In this document: one piece after another, positions 1-7,071 of the stretch
Layout: each line of letters opens with the position of its first letter
How positions within the stretch are numbered: position 1 is the first letter of the stretch
Assembly: GCF_000959525.1 (NCBI RefSeq)
Contig: NZ_CP009831.1
Span: 1,240,001 to 1,304,000, forward strand
Origin: Burkholderia multivorans ATCC BAA-247
GTDB lineage: Bacteria; Pseudomonadota; Gammaproteobacteria; Burkholderiales; Burkholderiaceae
DNA length: 64,000 bases
Direction: 5' to 3'
Notes under the pieces: model-generated
Seen by the model: the letters and a program-made list of their open reading frames with translations, nothing else
What the model was told of the DNA's origin: nothing
Databases searched by the model: none
Position numbers and translations under genes: made by a program

Positions 1-799
1 ACAGGCTGTCGAACGCATGCAGCGCGCCGTCGGGGCCGCCGATCTGCCCGTGCGTGTGACGCGCGGTCGCGTGATCGATCGGCTGCGGCGTGCCGGCCGC
101 TTCGGCGAGCAATTGCGTATGCGCGGCGTTGTCGAGCGCGATGTACCACCATGCGGCAGCCTCGACCGTCGGGCCGGCCGTCAGGATGCCGTGATTCTTC
201 AGAATCACGCCCTTGTGCGTGCCGCCGTCGGGCTTCGCGAGCGCATGCGCGATGCGCGCACCTTCGCTCGTGTCGACCACCATCCCCGTGAAATCGTCGA
301 ACAGCGCATGGTCTTCGTAGAACACGCAGGCGTCCTGCGTGAGCGGATCGAGCGGACGACCGAGCGTCGACCATGCCTTGCCGTAGGTCGAATGCGTATG
401 CGCAGCGGCGACGACGTGCGGATGCGCGTCATGAATCGCGGCATGGATCGCGAACGCGGCCTTGTTGAGCGGCCGCGTGCCGATCACGGTTTCGCCGCGC
501 GCGTTGACGAGCAGCAGATCCGACACGCGGATCTGCGAGAAATGCACGCCGAGCGGATTCACCCAGAAGTGATCGGGCAGCTCCGGATCGCGTGCCGTGA
601 TGTGGCCCGCGAGCCCCGACGCGAAGCCGAAGCGCGCGAACAGGCGGAACGCGGCCGCCAGCCGCTCCTGCCGGTGACGGCGCTCGGCCGCGACGTCGAT
701 GCGCGGTGCGGACGGATCGAACCAGAAATGCTGGCGCGGCGTATCGGCGAGCACGAGGCCCGACGCGGTGCGCGTGGGCGGGGAAAGGACGGCGGACAT
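1..799 (-). CDS. Class II aldolase/adducin-family protein (C-terminus outside window)
   Basis: The reading frame is open from the ATG at 799 to the left edge of the window, so about 266 residues are visible and the C-terminus is missing. Zn-dependent class II aldolases and related decarboxylases act on short hydroxy-acid or sugar-phosphate substrates. The metal-binding pair is seen as AAHTHSTYGKAW and a third histidine in KNHGILTAG, with the usual fold start near residue 40 (RLAAAFRLFARFGFASGLAG). A GGGAGA Shine-Dalgarno lies 8 bases before the ATG. It starts 20 bases after the stop of the SsuD-like monooxygenase upstream, so the two are very likely cotranscribed. The substrate cannot be read from the sequence. 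Many such genes in Burkholderia sit beside flavin monooxygenases, which suggests a role in handling an oxidised product, but this is inference. Confidence 0.85.
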   Translation of the reverse strand, partial: MSAVLSPPTRTASGLVLADTPRQHFWFDPSAPRIDVAAERRHRQERLAAAFRLFARFGFASGLAGHITARDPELPDHFWVNPLGVHFSQIRVSDLLLVNARGETVIGTRPLNKAAFAIHAAIHDAHPHVVAAAHTHSTYGKAWSTLGRPLDPLTQDACVFYEDHALFDDFTGMVVDTSEGARIAHALAKPDGGTHKGVILKNHGILTAGPTVEAAAWWYIALDNAAHTQLLAEAAGTPQPIDHATARHTHGQIGGPDGALHAFDSL

Positions 800-819
800 C
801 GTCGGCGTCTCCCGTGGAA

Positions 820-1905
820 TCAGGCTGCGCGGCGCGACGCGTCGCGTGCGGCGACGGCGCTGCGCACGCGCGGAATCAGTTCGCGGCCGTAGTCGATCGC
901 GTCTTCGAGCGGATCGAAGCCGCGGATCAGGAAGGTCGTCACGCCGAGGTCGTAATAGTCGAGCAGCGCATCGGCGACCTGTTCGGGCGTGCCGACCAGC
1001 GCGGTGGAATTCGAGCGCGCGCCGGTGAGCTTCGCGATCTCGGTCCACAGCCGCTTGTCGACGCGCGAGCCGCGTTCCGCGGCGGCGAGCAGGCGCCGCG
1101 CGCCTTCGCTCTGCTGCGGGCTGCCGGCGCCGAGGCCGGCCGCTTCGCGCAGCCGGCGCGCTTCGTCGAGGATCCGGTGTGCGCGCGCCCACGCGGCGTC
1201 CTCGGTCGCCGCGAGGATCGGGCGGAACGACACCGAGAACCGGACCTGTCGGCTGTGCTTCGCGGCTTCCGCGCGCACGCGCGTCGTCAGGTCGCGCACC
1301 TGGTCGAGCGATTCGCCCCACAGCGCATAGACGTCGGCATGCTTGCCGGCGACCGCGAGCGCCGCGTCCGATGCGCCGCCGAAATAGATCGGCACATGCG
1401 GCTGCTGGAACGGCTTCACCTCGGAAAAGCCCTGCGTGAAACGGTAGTACGTGCCGGCGTGATCGAACGGCTGGGGCTCGGTCCAGATGCGCCGCAGGAT
1501 GCCGAGATATTCGTCGGTGCGGGCGTAGCGCGCATCGTGATCGAGAAAGTCGCCGTCGCGCTGCTGTTCGCTGTCGGAGCCGCCGGAGATCACGTGCACC
1601 GCGAGCCGGCCGCCGCTGAACTGGTCGAGCGTCGCGATTTGCCGCGCGGCGAGCGTCGGGGCCGTAAAGCCCGGGCGATGCGCGAGCATGAAATGGATGC
1701 GCTCGGTCGCGGCGGCCGCGAACGCGATCGTCAGCGTTGCCGACGGGCCGGTCGAATGATGCGGAACGAGGATCCGGTCGAAGCCGGCCGCTTCATGCGC
1801 GCGGGCGAACTCGCGCACATAGTCGGGATCGACGACGCGGCCGGACGGCGGATGGATTTCCGACTGCTTCTGGCTCTGGATCATGCCGATGAATTCGACG
1901 CTCAT
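820..1905 (-). CDS. LLM-class flavin-dependent monooxygenase, SsuD-like
   Basis: 361 residues of the bacterial luciferase-like TIM-barrel family, using reduced FMN delivered by a separate reductase to cleave C-S bonds of sulfonates or similar substrates. The SsuD signature is clear in the middle: RPGFTAPTLAARQIATLDQF at about residues 79-98, then the VISGGSDSEQQRDGDFLDH stretch and PIYFGGASDAALAVAG around residues 175-190. C-terminal STALVGTPEQVADAL is the usual flavin/phosphate region. The start at 1905 has GGAGA 7 bases upstream. It is the first gene of a leftward pair with the class II aldolase and is divergent from the acyl-CoA-dehydrogenase-like gene at 2293. True SsuD genes lie in ssuEADCB operons. 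No transporter or reductase is seen here, so the substrate may be another organosulfur compound. Confidence 0.85.
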   Translation of the reverse strand: MSVEFIGMIQSQKQSEIHPPSGRVVDPDYVREFARAHEAAGFDRILVPHHSTGPSATLTIAFAAAATERIHFMLAHRPGFTAPTLAARQIATLDQFSGGRLAVHVISGGSDSEQQRDGDFLDHDARYARTDEYLGILRRIWTEPQPFDHAGTYYRFTQGFSEVKPFQQPHVPIYFGGASDAALAVAGKHADVYALWGESLDQVRDLTTRVRAEAAKHSRQVRFSVSFRPILAATEDAAWARAHRILDEARRLREAAGLGAGSPQQSEGARRLLAAAERGSRVDKRLWTEIAKLTGARSNSTALVGTPEQVADALLDYYDLGVTTFLIRGFDPLEDAIDYGRELIPRVRSAVAARDASRRAA

Positions 1906-2292
1906 CTGGGTCTCCGGGAGAGGTACACGGCCCGCGCGGCCGTCGTCGGCCGCCGGGCGGGAATGGAGCGCAGATTACCGCCGCCATCATGCGGAATGGA
2001 AATAATCAATCCCGATTTGAATATCAGATTTGCATGGTTTGGGTGCGAGGGCGTTACGCATACGCTGTGCGCTCGCGATGTCATGTCGGTCGAGACCGAG
2101 ATCGAGATCGAACCGCTCGCGGAACCGGCACACGGGCCGTTCGTGCCCGGCGGCCGTGAATCGATGAAGATCGTGCGTCGGCCGCGACGCGCACGCAGGC
2201 ACTGCGTCCGATCGAGGGCGGCGCTGCCGCCGGTATTGCCGTCGTACGCCGCCGCATCCTCCAATTCCCCGTTATCGAGAGAACCCGTACCG
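1906..2292. promoter_or_regulatory. Divergent intergenic region between SsuD-like and acyl-CoA-dehydrogenase-like genes
   Basis: 387 bases without a supported gene. The part from about 1988 to 2040 is clearly AT-richer than its surroundings and contains near-repeats of GATTTG (at GATTTGAATATC and AGATTTGC), a plausible place for LysR-type (CysB/Cbl/SsuR-like) binding and the two divergent promoters. An in-frame upstream extension of the rightward gene exists from ATG 2083 but its composition is not protein-like. No confident -35/-10 pair can be assigned. Confidence 0.5.
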
Positions 2293-3615
2293 ATGTCCGT
2301 CAGCCTTGCCGCTTCGCTGCCGTCGCGCGAGTCGTCGCTGCGCCGCCTGCCCGACGACGAGACGCGCCTCGCCGCGCTGCTCGACCGTCTCGTGCCCGAA
2401 CTCGCGGGCGATGCCGCGCGCAACGATGTCGACGGCCGTTTTCCGCACGAGAATCTCGCGCGGCTGCAGCGCGCGGGGCTGATCGCGCAGGTGGTGCCGC
2501 GCGAGTTTGGCGGCGCCGGCGCGACGCTCGCGCGCGCGAGCCGGATCGTCGCGGCCGTCGCACGCGCCGACCCTGCCACCGCGCTCGTCCTGACGATGAC
2601 ATATCTGCAGCACCGCGCGCTCGGCCGGCCCGACAACCGCTGGCCCGCGCAGGTGCGGCGCGCGGTGTTCGACAGCGCGGTCGCCGACGGCGCACTGATC
2701 AACGCGCTGCGCGTCGAGCCGGCGCTCGGTTCGCCGTCGCGCGGCGGGCTGCCCGACACGATCGCGCGTCGCGACGGCGACGGCTGGCGGCTGTCCGGTC
2801 ACAAGCTGTACAGCACCGGCATTCCGGCGCTGCGCTGGCTGGCCGTGTGGGCGCGCACCGACGAACCGCAGCCGCGTGTCGGCGTGTTCCTCGTCGGGCG
2901 CGATCCTCACGTGGACGACGCACGGATCCGCGTGATCGAAAGCTGGGATCATCTCGGCCTGCGCGCGTCCGGCAGCCACGAGGTCGTGTTCGACGACGTG
3001 CGGCTGCCCCTCGATCATGCGGTCGACGTGCGTACGCCCGACGCGTGGTCGGTGTCGGCGGCCAGTCATGCGGACGTCGACGCGCAGACCGACCAGCAGG
3101 CGTGGATGGTCGCATTGCTCGGCAGTCTCTACGACGCGGTCGCGCGGGCCGCGCACGACTGGCTGCTCGCGTTCGCGACGACGCGCACGCCGACCGGCGT
3201 CGGCGCGCCGCTCGCGACGCTGCCGCGCGTGCAGGAGGCCGTCGGCGAGATCGAGGGCTGGCTGCATGCGAACCGTGTGCTGCTCGACGATCACGTCGCG
3301 CGTACCGATGCGGGCAATGCGCCGGCCGTGACGACGAGCGGACTCGTGAAGCGCACGGTGACGGAGCAGGCGATCCGCGCGGTCGAACAGGCGCTGAAGC
3401 TGTCCGGCAATCACGGCCTGAGCCGCCGCAATCCGCTCGAACGCCACTATCGCGACGTGCTGTGCAGCCGCGTGCATACGCCGCAGGACGACGCGATCGC
3501 GGTCGCGGCCGGACGCGCGGCGCTCGACGCGGCGGCGCGGCGGACGGCAGGCGAGGGCGCGGGCGAGGGCCGGACAACGCCTCGCGCATCGGCATCGGGC
3601 CGCTCCGATGCGTGA
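2293..3615 (+). CDS. Acyl-CoA dehydrogenase-fold flavin oxidoreductase, SfnB/DszC-like
   Basis: 440 residues. N-terminal helical domain (about 20-120, with FGGAGATLARASRIVAAVA and ADPATALVLTMTYLQH), central beta domain (about 125-230, SGHKLYSTGIPALRWLAVWA and WDHLGLRASGSHEVVFDDV) and C-terminal helical domain ending LKLSGNHGLSRRNPLERHYR followed by DVLCSRVHTPQDD. That ending is typical of the Acyl-CoA_dh_2 branch containing DszC and SfnB, which are flavin-dependent oxygenases of organosulfur compounds rather than true acyl-CoA dehydrogenases. A GAGAG element lies about 11 bases before the chosen ATG. Longer upstream starts would add a low-complexity Arg/Ala tail and are rejected. With the SsuD-like gene divergent to it and a thiol dioxygenase and rhodanese downstream, a sulfur-scavenging role fits, but the substrate is unknown. 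Confidence 0.85.
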   Translation: MSVSLAASLPSRESSLRRLPDDETRLAALLDRLVPELAGDAARNDVDGRFPHENLARLQRAGLIAQVVPREFGGAGATLARASRIVAAVARADPATALVLTMTYLQHRALGRPDNRWPAQVRRAVFDSAVADGALINALRVEPALGSPSRGGLPDTIARRDGDGWRLSGHKLYSTGIPALRWLAVWARTDEPQPRVGVFLVGRDPHVDDARIRVIESWDHLGLRASGSHEVVFDDVRLPLDHAVDVRTPDAWSVSAASHADVDAQTDQQAWMVALLGSLYDAVARAAHDWLLAFATTRTPTGVGAPLATLPRVQEAVGEIEGWLHANRVLLDDHVARTDAGNAPAVTTSGLVKRTVTEQAIRAVEQALKLSGNHGLSRRNPLERHYRDVLCSRVHTPQDDAIAVAAGRAALDAAARRTAGEGAGEGRTTPRASASGRSDA

Positions 3616-3730
3616 GCCTCGGGCGAGACGACGTCTCACGCGCGAGTATCGGGCCGACGCAATGCGCGAGCGTTGGCGAGCGACCGCCGGAGAGCGTCGC
3701 GCGACGCACGACGTGTGCGCCGGCCGCCGC

Positions 3731-4642
3731 TTACGCGGCTTCGTCTTGTGCGCTCGGCGTGAACGCTTCGCGCGCCTGCGCGGCGATCGCGTCGAGCGGT
3801 GCCGCGAAGCGCGCCGCATCCTGGCGGCGCAGCAGCCACAGATCGATCTGCGGCTTGAAATCGGCGAGCGGCACGATCTCGAGCGCATCGCGCAGCGGAC
3901 TGCATTCGACGAGCGGCATCGGCATCAGACCGATGCCGATGCCGTTGGCGACGCTCTGCAACTGCAGGTCGCGGCCGTACGCGTCGAGCGCGACCGGCAT
4001 CGGCAGCCCTTGCGCGTCGAGTGCGCGGCGCAGGCCTGCGCGAAAGCCGCAACCGTCCGGATTGAGCACCCAGCCGCGCGCATGGCAGTCGGCGAGCCGA
4101 TAGCTGCGGCGCGGCCAGTCGCCCTTGCGGCCGACAGCGACGAGCCGCGTCGCCAGCAGTCGTTCGCCTTCGACTGCCGGCGGCAGCACCATTTCGCGCG
4201 CGAGAAACACGAGCGCGGCGTCGAGCTCGCGCCGCGCGATGCGCTCGACGAGCACGCCGCCCCAGGCGGTCGTGACCTGCGTCGCGAGCGCCGGCCATCG
4301 GCTCGCGAGCCGCGCGATCAGTTCGGGCAGCATGCGCTCGCCGAGGCCCTGCGTGATGCCGATGCGAAATTCGCCGGCGGGCGGCCGCCGTGCGGCCGTC
4401 AGCTCGCGCAGCGCGTCGACTTCGCGCAGGATCGCGCGGCACTGGTCGAACACCTGCCGGCCGATGTCGGTCGGGCGCGGCGGTTTCGTGTTGCGGTCGA
4501 GCAGCGTCACGCCGAGCGCTTCCTCGAGGTTCTGCACGCGCCGCGTGATCGCGGGCTGCGTCATGCCGAGCTCGGCCGCGGCCTGGCTCAGCGTCTGGCA
4601 GCGAACGACCGCTGCAAAAGCGTCGATATCGCTAATTTTCAT
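3731..4642 (-). CDS. LysR-family transcriptional regulator
   Basis: 303 residues. Winged HTH at the N-terminus (MKISDIDAFAAVVRCQTLSQ onward, with AAELGMTQPAITRRVQNLEE) and a periplasmic-binding-type effector domain from about residue 90 (FRIGITQGLGERMLPELIAR; QLQSVANGIGIGLMPMPLVE). The ATG at 4642 gives a start typical of the family. An upstream ATG would add 19 residues unlike LysR N-termini. The gene is divergent from the thiol dioxygenase with only 74 bases between them, and convergent with the acyl-CoA-dehydrogenase-like gene. The arrangement makes it the likely regulator of the thiol dioxygenase/rhodanese unit, with autoregulation from the shared promoter region. The effector would be expected to be a thiol or a sulfur metabolite, which is inference from context only. 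Confidence 0.93.
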   Translation of the reverse strand: MKISDIDAFAAVVRCQTLSQAAAELGMTQPAITRRVQNLEEALGVTLLDRNTKPPRPTDIGRQVFDQCRAILREVDALRELTAARRPPAGEFRIGITQGLGERMLPELIARLASRWPALATQVTTAWGGVLVERIARRELDAALVFLAREMVLPPAVEGERLLATRLVAVGRKGDWPRRSYRLADCHARGWVLNPDGCGFRAGLRRALDAQGLPMPVALDAYGRDLQLQSVANGIGIGLMPMPLVECSPLRDALEIVPLADFKPQIDLWLLRRQDAARFAAPLDAIAAQAREAFTPSAQDEAA

Positions 4643-4716
4643 GTTTGTTCTGCATGGTATTTCCGGTGCATCATGACGATCCATCATGGTGGCCATCATA
4701 TTCGAGGAGCCGGTCG
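4643..4716. promoter_or_regulatory. Divergent lysR/thiol dioxygenase promoter region with CATGA-N7-TCATG inverted repeat
   Basis: The 74-base spacer holds an inverted repeat CATGA (4672-4676), seven bases, TCATG (4684-4688), and further CATCAT copies on either side. The placement between a LysR gene and its divergent neighbour is where LysR-type recognition sites normally lie. The repeat is seen in the sequence. Its assignment as a LysR site is inference. Confidence 0.45.
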
Positions 4717-5283
4717 ATGAGTACGCTTTCGTTGCATCAGTCGCCGCTGGGCCCGTTCGTCGACGGGTTGCGCGCGTTGCTCGCGTCGGGCGCGGACGAG
4801 GCGCGCGTCGTCGACGAGGGCCGTGCGCTGCTCGCGGCGCTCGTCGCGCGCGACGACTGGCTGCCCGACGCGTTCGCGCAGCCCGATCCCGAGCGTTATC
4901 GCCAGTACCTGCTGCATCTCGACCGCGACGAGCGTTTCTCGGTCGTCAGTTTCGTCTGGGGGCCCGGTCAGTCGACGCCGATTCACAACCATACGGTGTG
5001 GGGGCTGATCGGCATGCTGCGCGGCGGCGAGCTGTCGCAGCCGTATCGGCTCGACGAAGGCGGCCGGCCGGTGCCGGCAGGCGACGCGACGCGGCTGCGC
5101 CCGGGCGACGTCGAGGCCGTGTCGCCGCGCATCGGCGACATCCATCGCGTGACGAATGCGTTCGCGGATCGCGTGTCGATCAGCATCCACGTGTACGGTG
5201 CGAACATCGGCAAGGTCGAGCGCGCGGTGTTCCTCGACGACGGCACCGTGAAGCCGTTCGTATCCGGCTATTCGAATCCGTGA
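4717..5283 (+). CDS. Cupin thiol dioxygenase, Gln-type (3-mercaptopropionate/cysteine dioxygenase family)
   Basis: 188 residues, the usual length for bacterial thiol dioxygenases, which add O2 to a free thiol to give a sulfinate using mononuclear Fe(II). Iron ligands are read as H90 and H92 in TPIHNHTVWG and H143 in GDIHRVTN. The conserved Ser-His-Tyr triad is S156, H158, Y160 in SISIHVYG. The substrate-binding position that is Arg60 in mammalian cysteine dioxygenase aligns with Gln63 in RYRQYLLH, which marks the group that includes 3-mercaptopropionate dioxygenases. The position of the crosslinking Cys93 is Gly96, so no Cys-Tyr cofactor is expected. Start chosen at ATG 4717, where family-like sequence begins. 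A terminator-like hairpin separates it from the rhodanese gene 73 bases downstream. Divergent LysR probably regulates it. Confidence 0.88.
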   Translation: MSTLSLHQSPLGPFVDGLRALLASGADEARVVDEGRALLAALVARDDWLPDAFAQPDPERYRQYLLHLDRDERFSVVSFVWGPGQSTPIHNHTVWGLIGMLRGGELSQPYRLDEGGRPVPAGDATRLRPGDVEAVSPRIGDIHRVTNAFADRVSISIHVYGANIGKVERAVFLDDGTVKPFVSGYSNP

Positions 5284-5287
5284 CACC

Positions 5288-5318
5288 GCCTCCTGCACGC
5301 AGGAGGCCGCCGTTTTTT
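5288..5318 (+). terminator. Intrinsic terminator/attenuator between thiol dioxygenase and rhodanese
   Basis: GCCTCCTG (5288-5295) pairs perfectly with CAGGAGGC (5300-5307) around a four-base loop, followed within six bases by a run of six T (5313-5318) and another T run. It lies 5 bases after the dioxygenase stop and about 40 bases before the rhodanese start, so it should reduce but may not abolish read-through. Confidence 0.75.
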
Positions 5319-5356
5319 CCGTTTTTCCGACATCCCGTTCAACCGACAGAGACATC

Positions 5357-6985
5357 GTGACGCCAACCGCCGATTCCGTTTCCCGCTTTCCCGTCGCGTC
5401 GTACCACGACGTACGCGCACGCCTGCTCGCCCGCGACGAAATCGCGCTGATCGACGTGCGCGAGGAAGATCCGTACGCGCAGGGCCATCCGCTGTGGGCC
5501 GCGAACTTTCCGCTGTCCAGGCTCGAGCTCGACGCGTGGACGCGCATTCCGCGCCGCGACACGCCGATCGTCGTGTACGGCGAAGCGGACGGCGAGGATC
5601 TCGCGCCGCGCGCGGCCGCCACGCTCGCGCGGCTCGGCTATACCGACGTGCGGCTGCTCGACGGCGGTCTCGCCGGCTGGCAGGCCGCGGGCGGCGAGCT
5701 GTTCATCGACGTGAACGTGCCGAGCAAGTCATTCGGCGAATGGGTCGAGGCCGAGCGGCATACGCCGTCGCTGTCCGCGCAGGAAGTGCAGGCGCTGATC
5801 GACGCGCGTGCCGACGTCGTGATCGTCGACGCGCGCCGCTTCGACGAGTATCGGACGATGAACATCCCGACGTCGACGAGCGTGCCGGGCGCCGAACTCG
5901 TGCTGCGCGTGCGCGCGCTCGCGCCGAACCCGTCGACGCGGATCGTCGTGAACTGCGCGGGCCGCACGCGCAGCATCATCGGCACGCAGTCGCTGATCAA
6001 CGCGGGGCTGCCGAACCCGGTGGCCGCGCTGCGCAACGGCACGATCGGCTGGACGCTCGCGGGCCAGACGCTCGAGCACGGCGCGGCGCGCCGTTTTCCC
6101 GACGAGATCGATCCCGCCTTGCGTGCGGAAGCGCGCCGCGCGGCGCGCGCGGTCGCCGAGCGCGCGGGCGTGGCGCGGATCGCGCTCGCGGACGTCGACG
6201 CGCTCGCCGCCGAGCCGGGCCGAACGCTCTACCGCTTCGACGTGCGCAAGCCGGAGGAATACGAGGCCGGCCATCTGCCGGGCTTCCAGAGCACGCCGGG
6301 CGGCCAACTCGTGCAGGAGACCGATCATCACGCCCCGGTGCGCGGCGCACGGATCGTGCTCGCGGACGACGACGGCGTGCGCGCGGACATGACCGCGTCG
6401 TGGCTCGCGCAAATGGGCTGGGACGTGCGCGTCGTCGAACCGGCGGGCGACGCGGCGTTCGTCGAACGCGGCGAGCCGCCGCGCAATGTGCCGACGCCGC
6501 CCGAGGCGCAGGACGTGTCGCCCGCGACGCTCGCGGGCTGGCTCGAAGCGGGCAAGCGCGACGACGTCGCGATCGTCGACGTGACGGCCAGCGCGAACTA
6601 CGTGAAACGCCATATCCCGGGCGCGTGGTTCGCGGTGCGCGCACAGTTGCGCGACGCGCTCGCCGCGATCCCGCCGGCAACGCGCTATGTGTTCACGTGC
6701 GGGTCGAGCCTGCTCGCGCGCTTCGCGGCCGCCGACGCGCGCGCGTGGCTGCCCGACGGCGCGGCGGTGTTCGTGCTCGCGGGCGGGACGGCCGCGTGGA
6801 TCGACGCGGGGCTGCCGCTCGAAAGCGGCGAAACGCGGCTCGCGTCGCCGCGCATCGACCGCTACCGGCGGCCGTACGAGGGCACCGACAACGCGGCGGC
6901 CGCGATGCAGGCGTATCTGGACTGGGAATACGGGCTCGTCGATCAGCTGAAGCGCGACGGGACGCATCACTTCAGCGTGATTTGA
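5357..6985 (+). CDS. Four-domain rhodanese (sulfurtransferase) with two intact and two Cys-less repeats
   Basis: 542 residues made of four rhodanese repeats at roughly 12-120, 138-240, 265-365 and 385-500. Rhodaneses carry a persulfide on a loop cysteine and transfer sulfane sulfur to acceptors. The catalytic loop reads CAGRTRS with Cys200 in repeat 2 and CGSSLLA with Cys448 in repeat 4. At the same loop position repeats 1 and 3 have YGEADG and ADDDGV and no cysteine. GTG at 5357 is the start that gives a full first repeat, and no ATG is available nearby. It follows the thiol dioxygenase in the same direction, and the pair may take a thiol to a sulfinate and then handle released sulfite or sulfane sulfur. 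The C-terminus (AYLDWEYGLVDQLKRDGTHH) is outside the repeats. Confidence 0.88.
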   Translation: MTPTADSVSRFPVASYHDVRARLLARDEIALIDVREEDPYAQGHPLWAANFPLSRLELDAWTRIPRRDTPIVVYGEADGEDLAPRAAATLARLGYTDVRLLDGGLAGWQAAGGELFIDVNVPSKSFGEWVEAERHTPSLSAQEVQALIDARADVVIVDARRFDEYRTMNIPTSTSVPGAELVLRVRALAPNPSTRIVVNCAGRTRSIIGTQSLINAGLPNPVAALRNGTIGWTLAGQTLEHGAARRFPDEIDPALRAEARRAARAVAERAGVARIALADVDALAAEPGRTLYRFDVRKPEEYEAGHLPGFQSTPGGQLVQETDHHAPVRGARIVLADDDGVRADMTASWLAQMGWDVRVVEPAGDAAFVERGEPPRNVPTPPEAQDVSPATLAGWLEAGKRDDVAIVDVTASANYVKRHIPGAWFAVRAQLRDALAAIPPATRYVFTCGSSLLARFAAADARAWLPDGAAVFVLAGGTAAWIDAGLPLESGETRLASPRIDRYRRPYEGTDNAAAAMQAYLDWEYGLVDQLKRDGTHHFSVI

Positions 6986-7028
6986 CCGCGACGGGGCGCG
7001 CGGCCGCGCGCCGTGCGAGACGGTGCGT

Positions 7029-7065
7029 GGCGGATGCGGTGCGCATGTGCCGCACCGCATCCGCC
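7029..7065. terminator. GC-rich hairpin between convergent rhodanese and phosphodiesterase genes
   Basis: Perfect 15-bp arms (7029-7043 and 7051-7065) with a 7-base loop fill most of the 86-base gap between two converging genes. There is no T run on either side, so it is a probable bidirectional transcription barrier rather than a textbook intrinsic terminator. Confidence 0.55.
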
Positions 7066-7071
7066 GCCGCT

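Noticed and set aside
706-2292. A very long open frame running into the acyl-CoA-dehydrogenase-like gene
   Set aside because: Most of it lies opposite the SsuD-like gene and is Arg/Ala-rich. In this high-GC DNA, stop codons are rare in non-coding frames. Family sequence begins only at 2293.
3625-3637. GAGACG-A-CGTCTC palindrome after the acyl-CoA-dehydrogenase-like gene
   Set aside because: Located between convergent genes with no T run, and short enough to be chance in GC-rich DNA.
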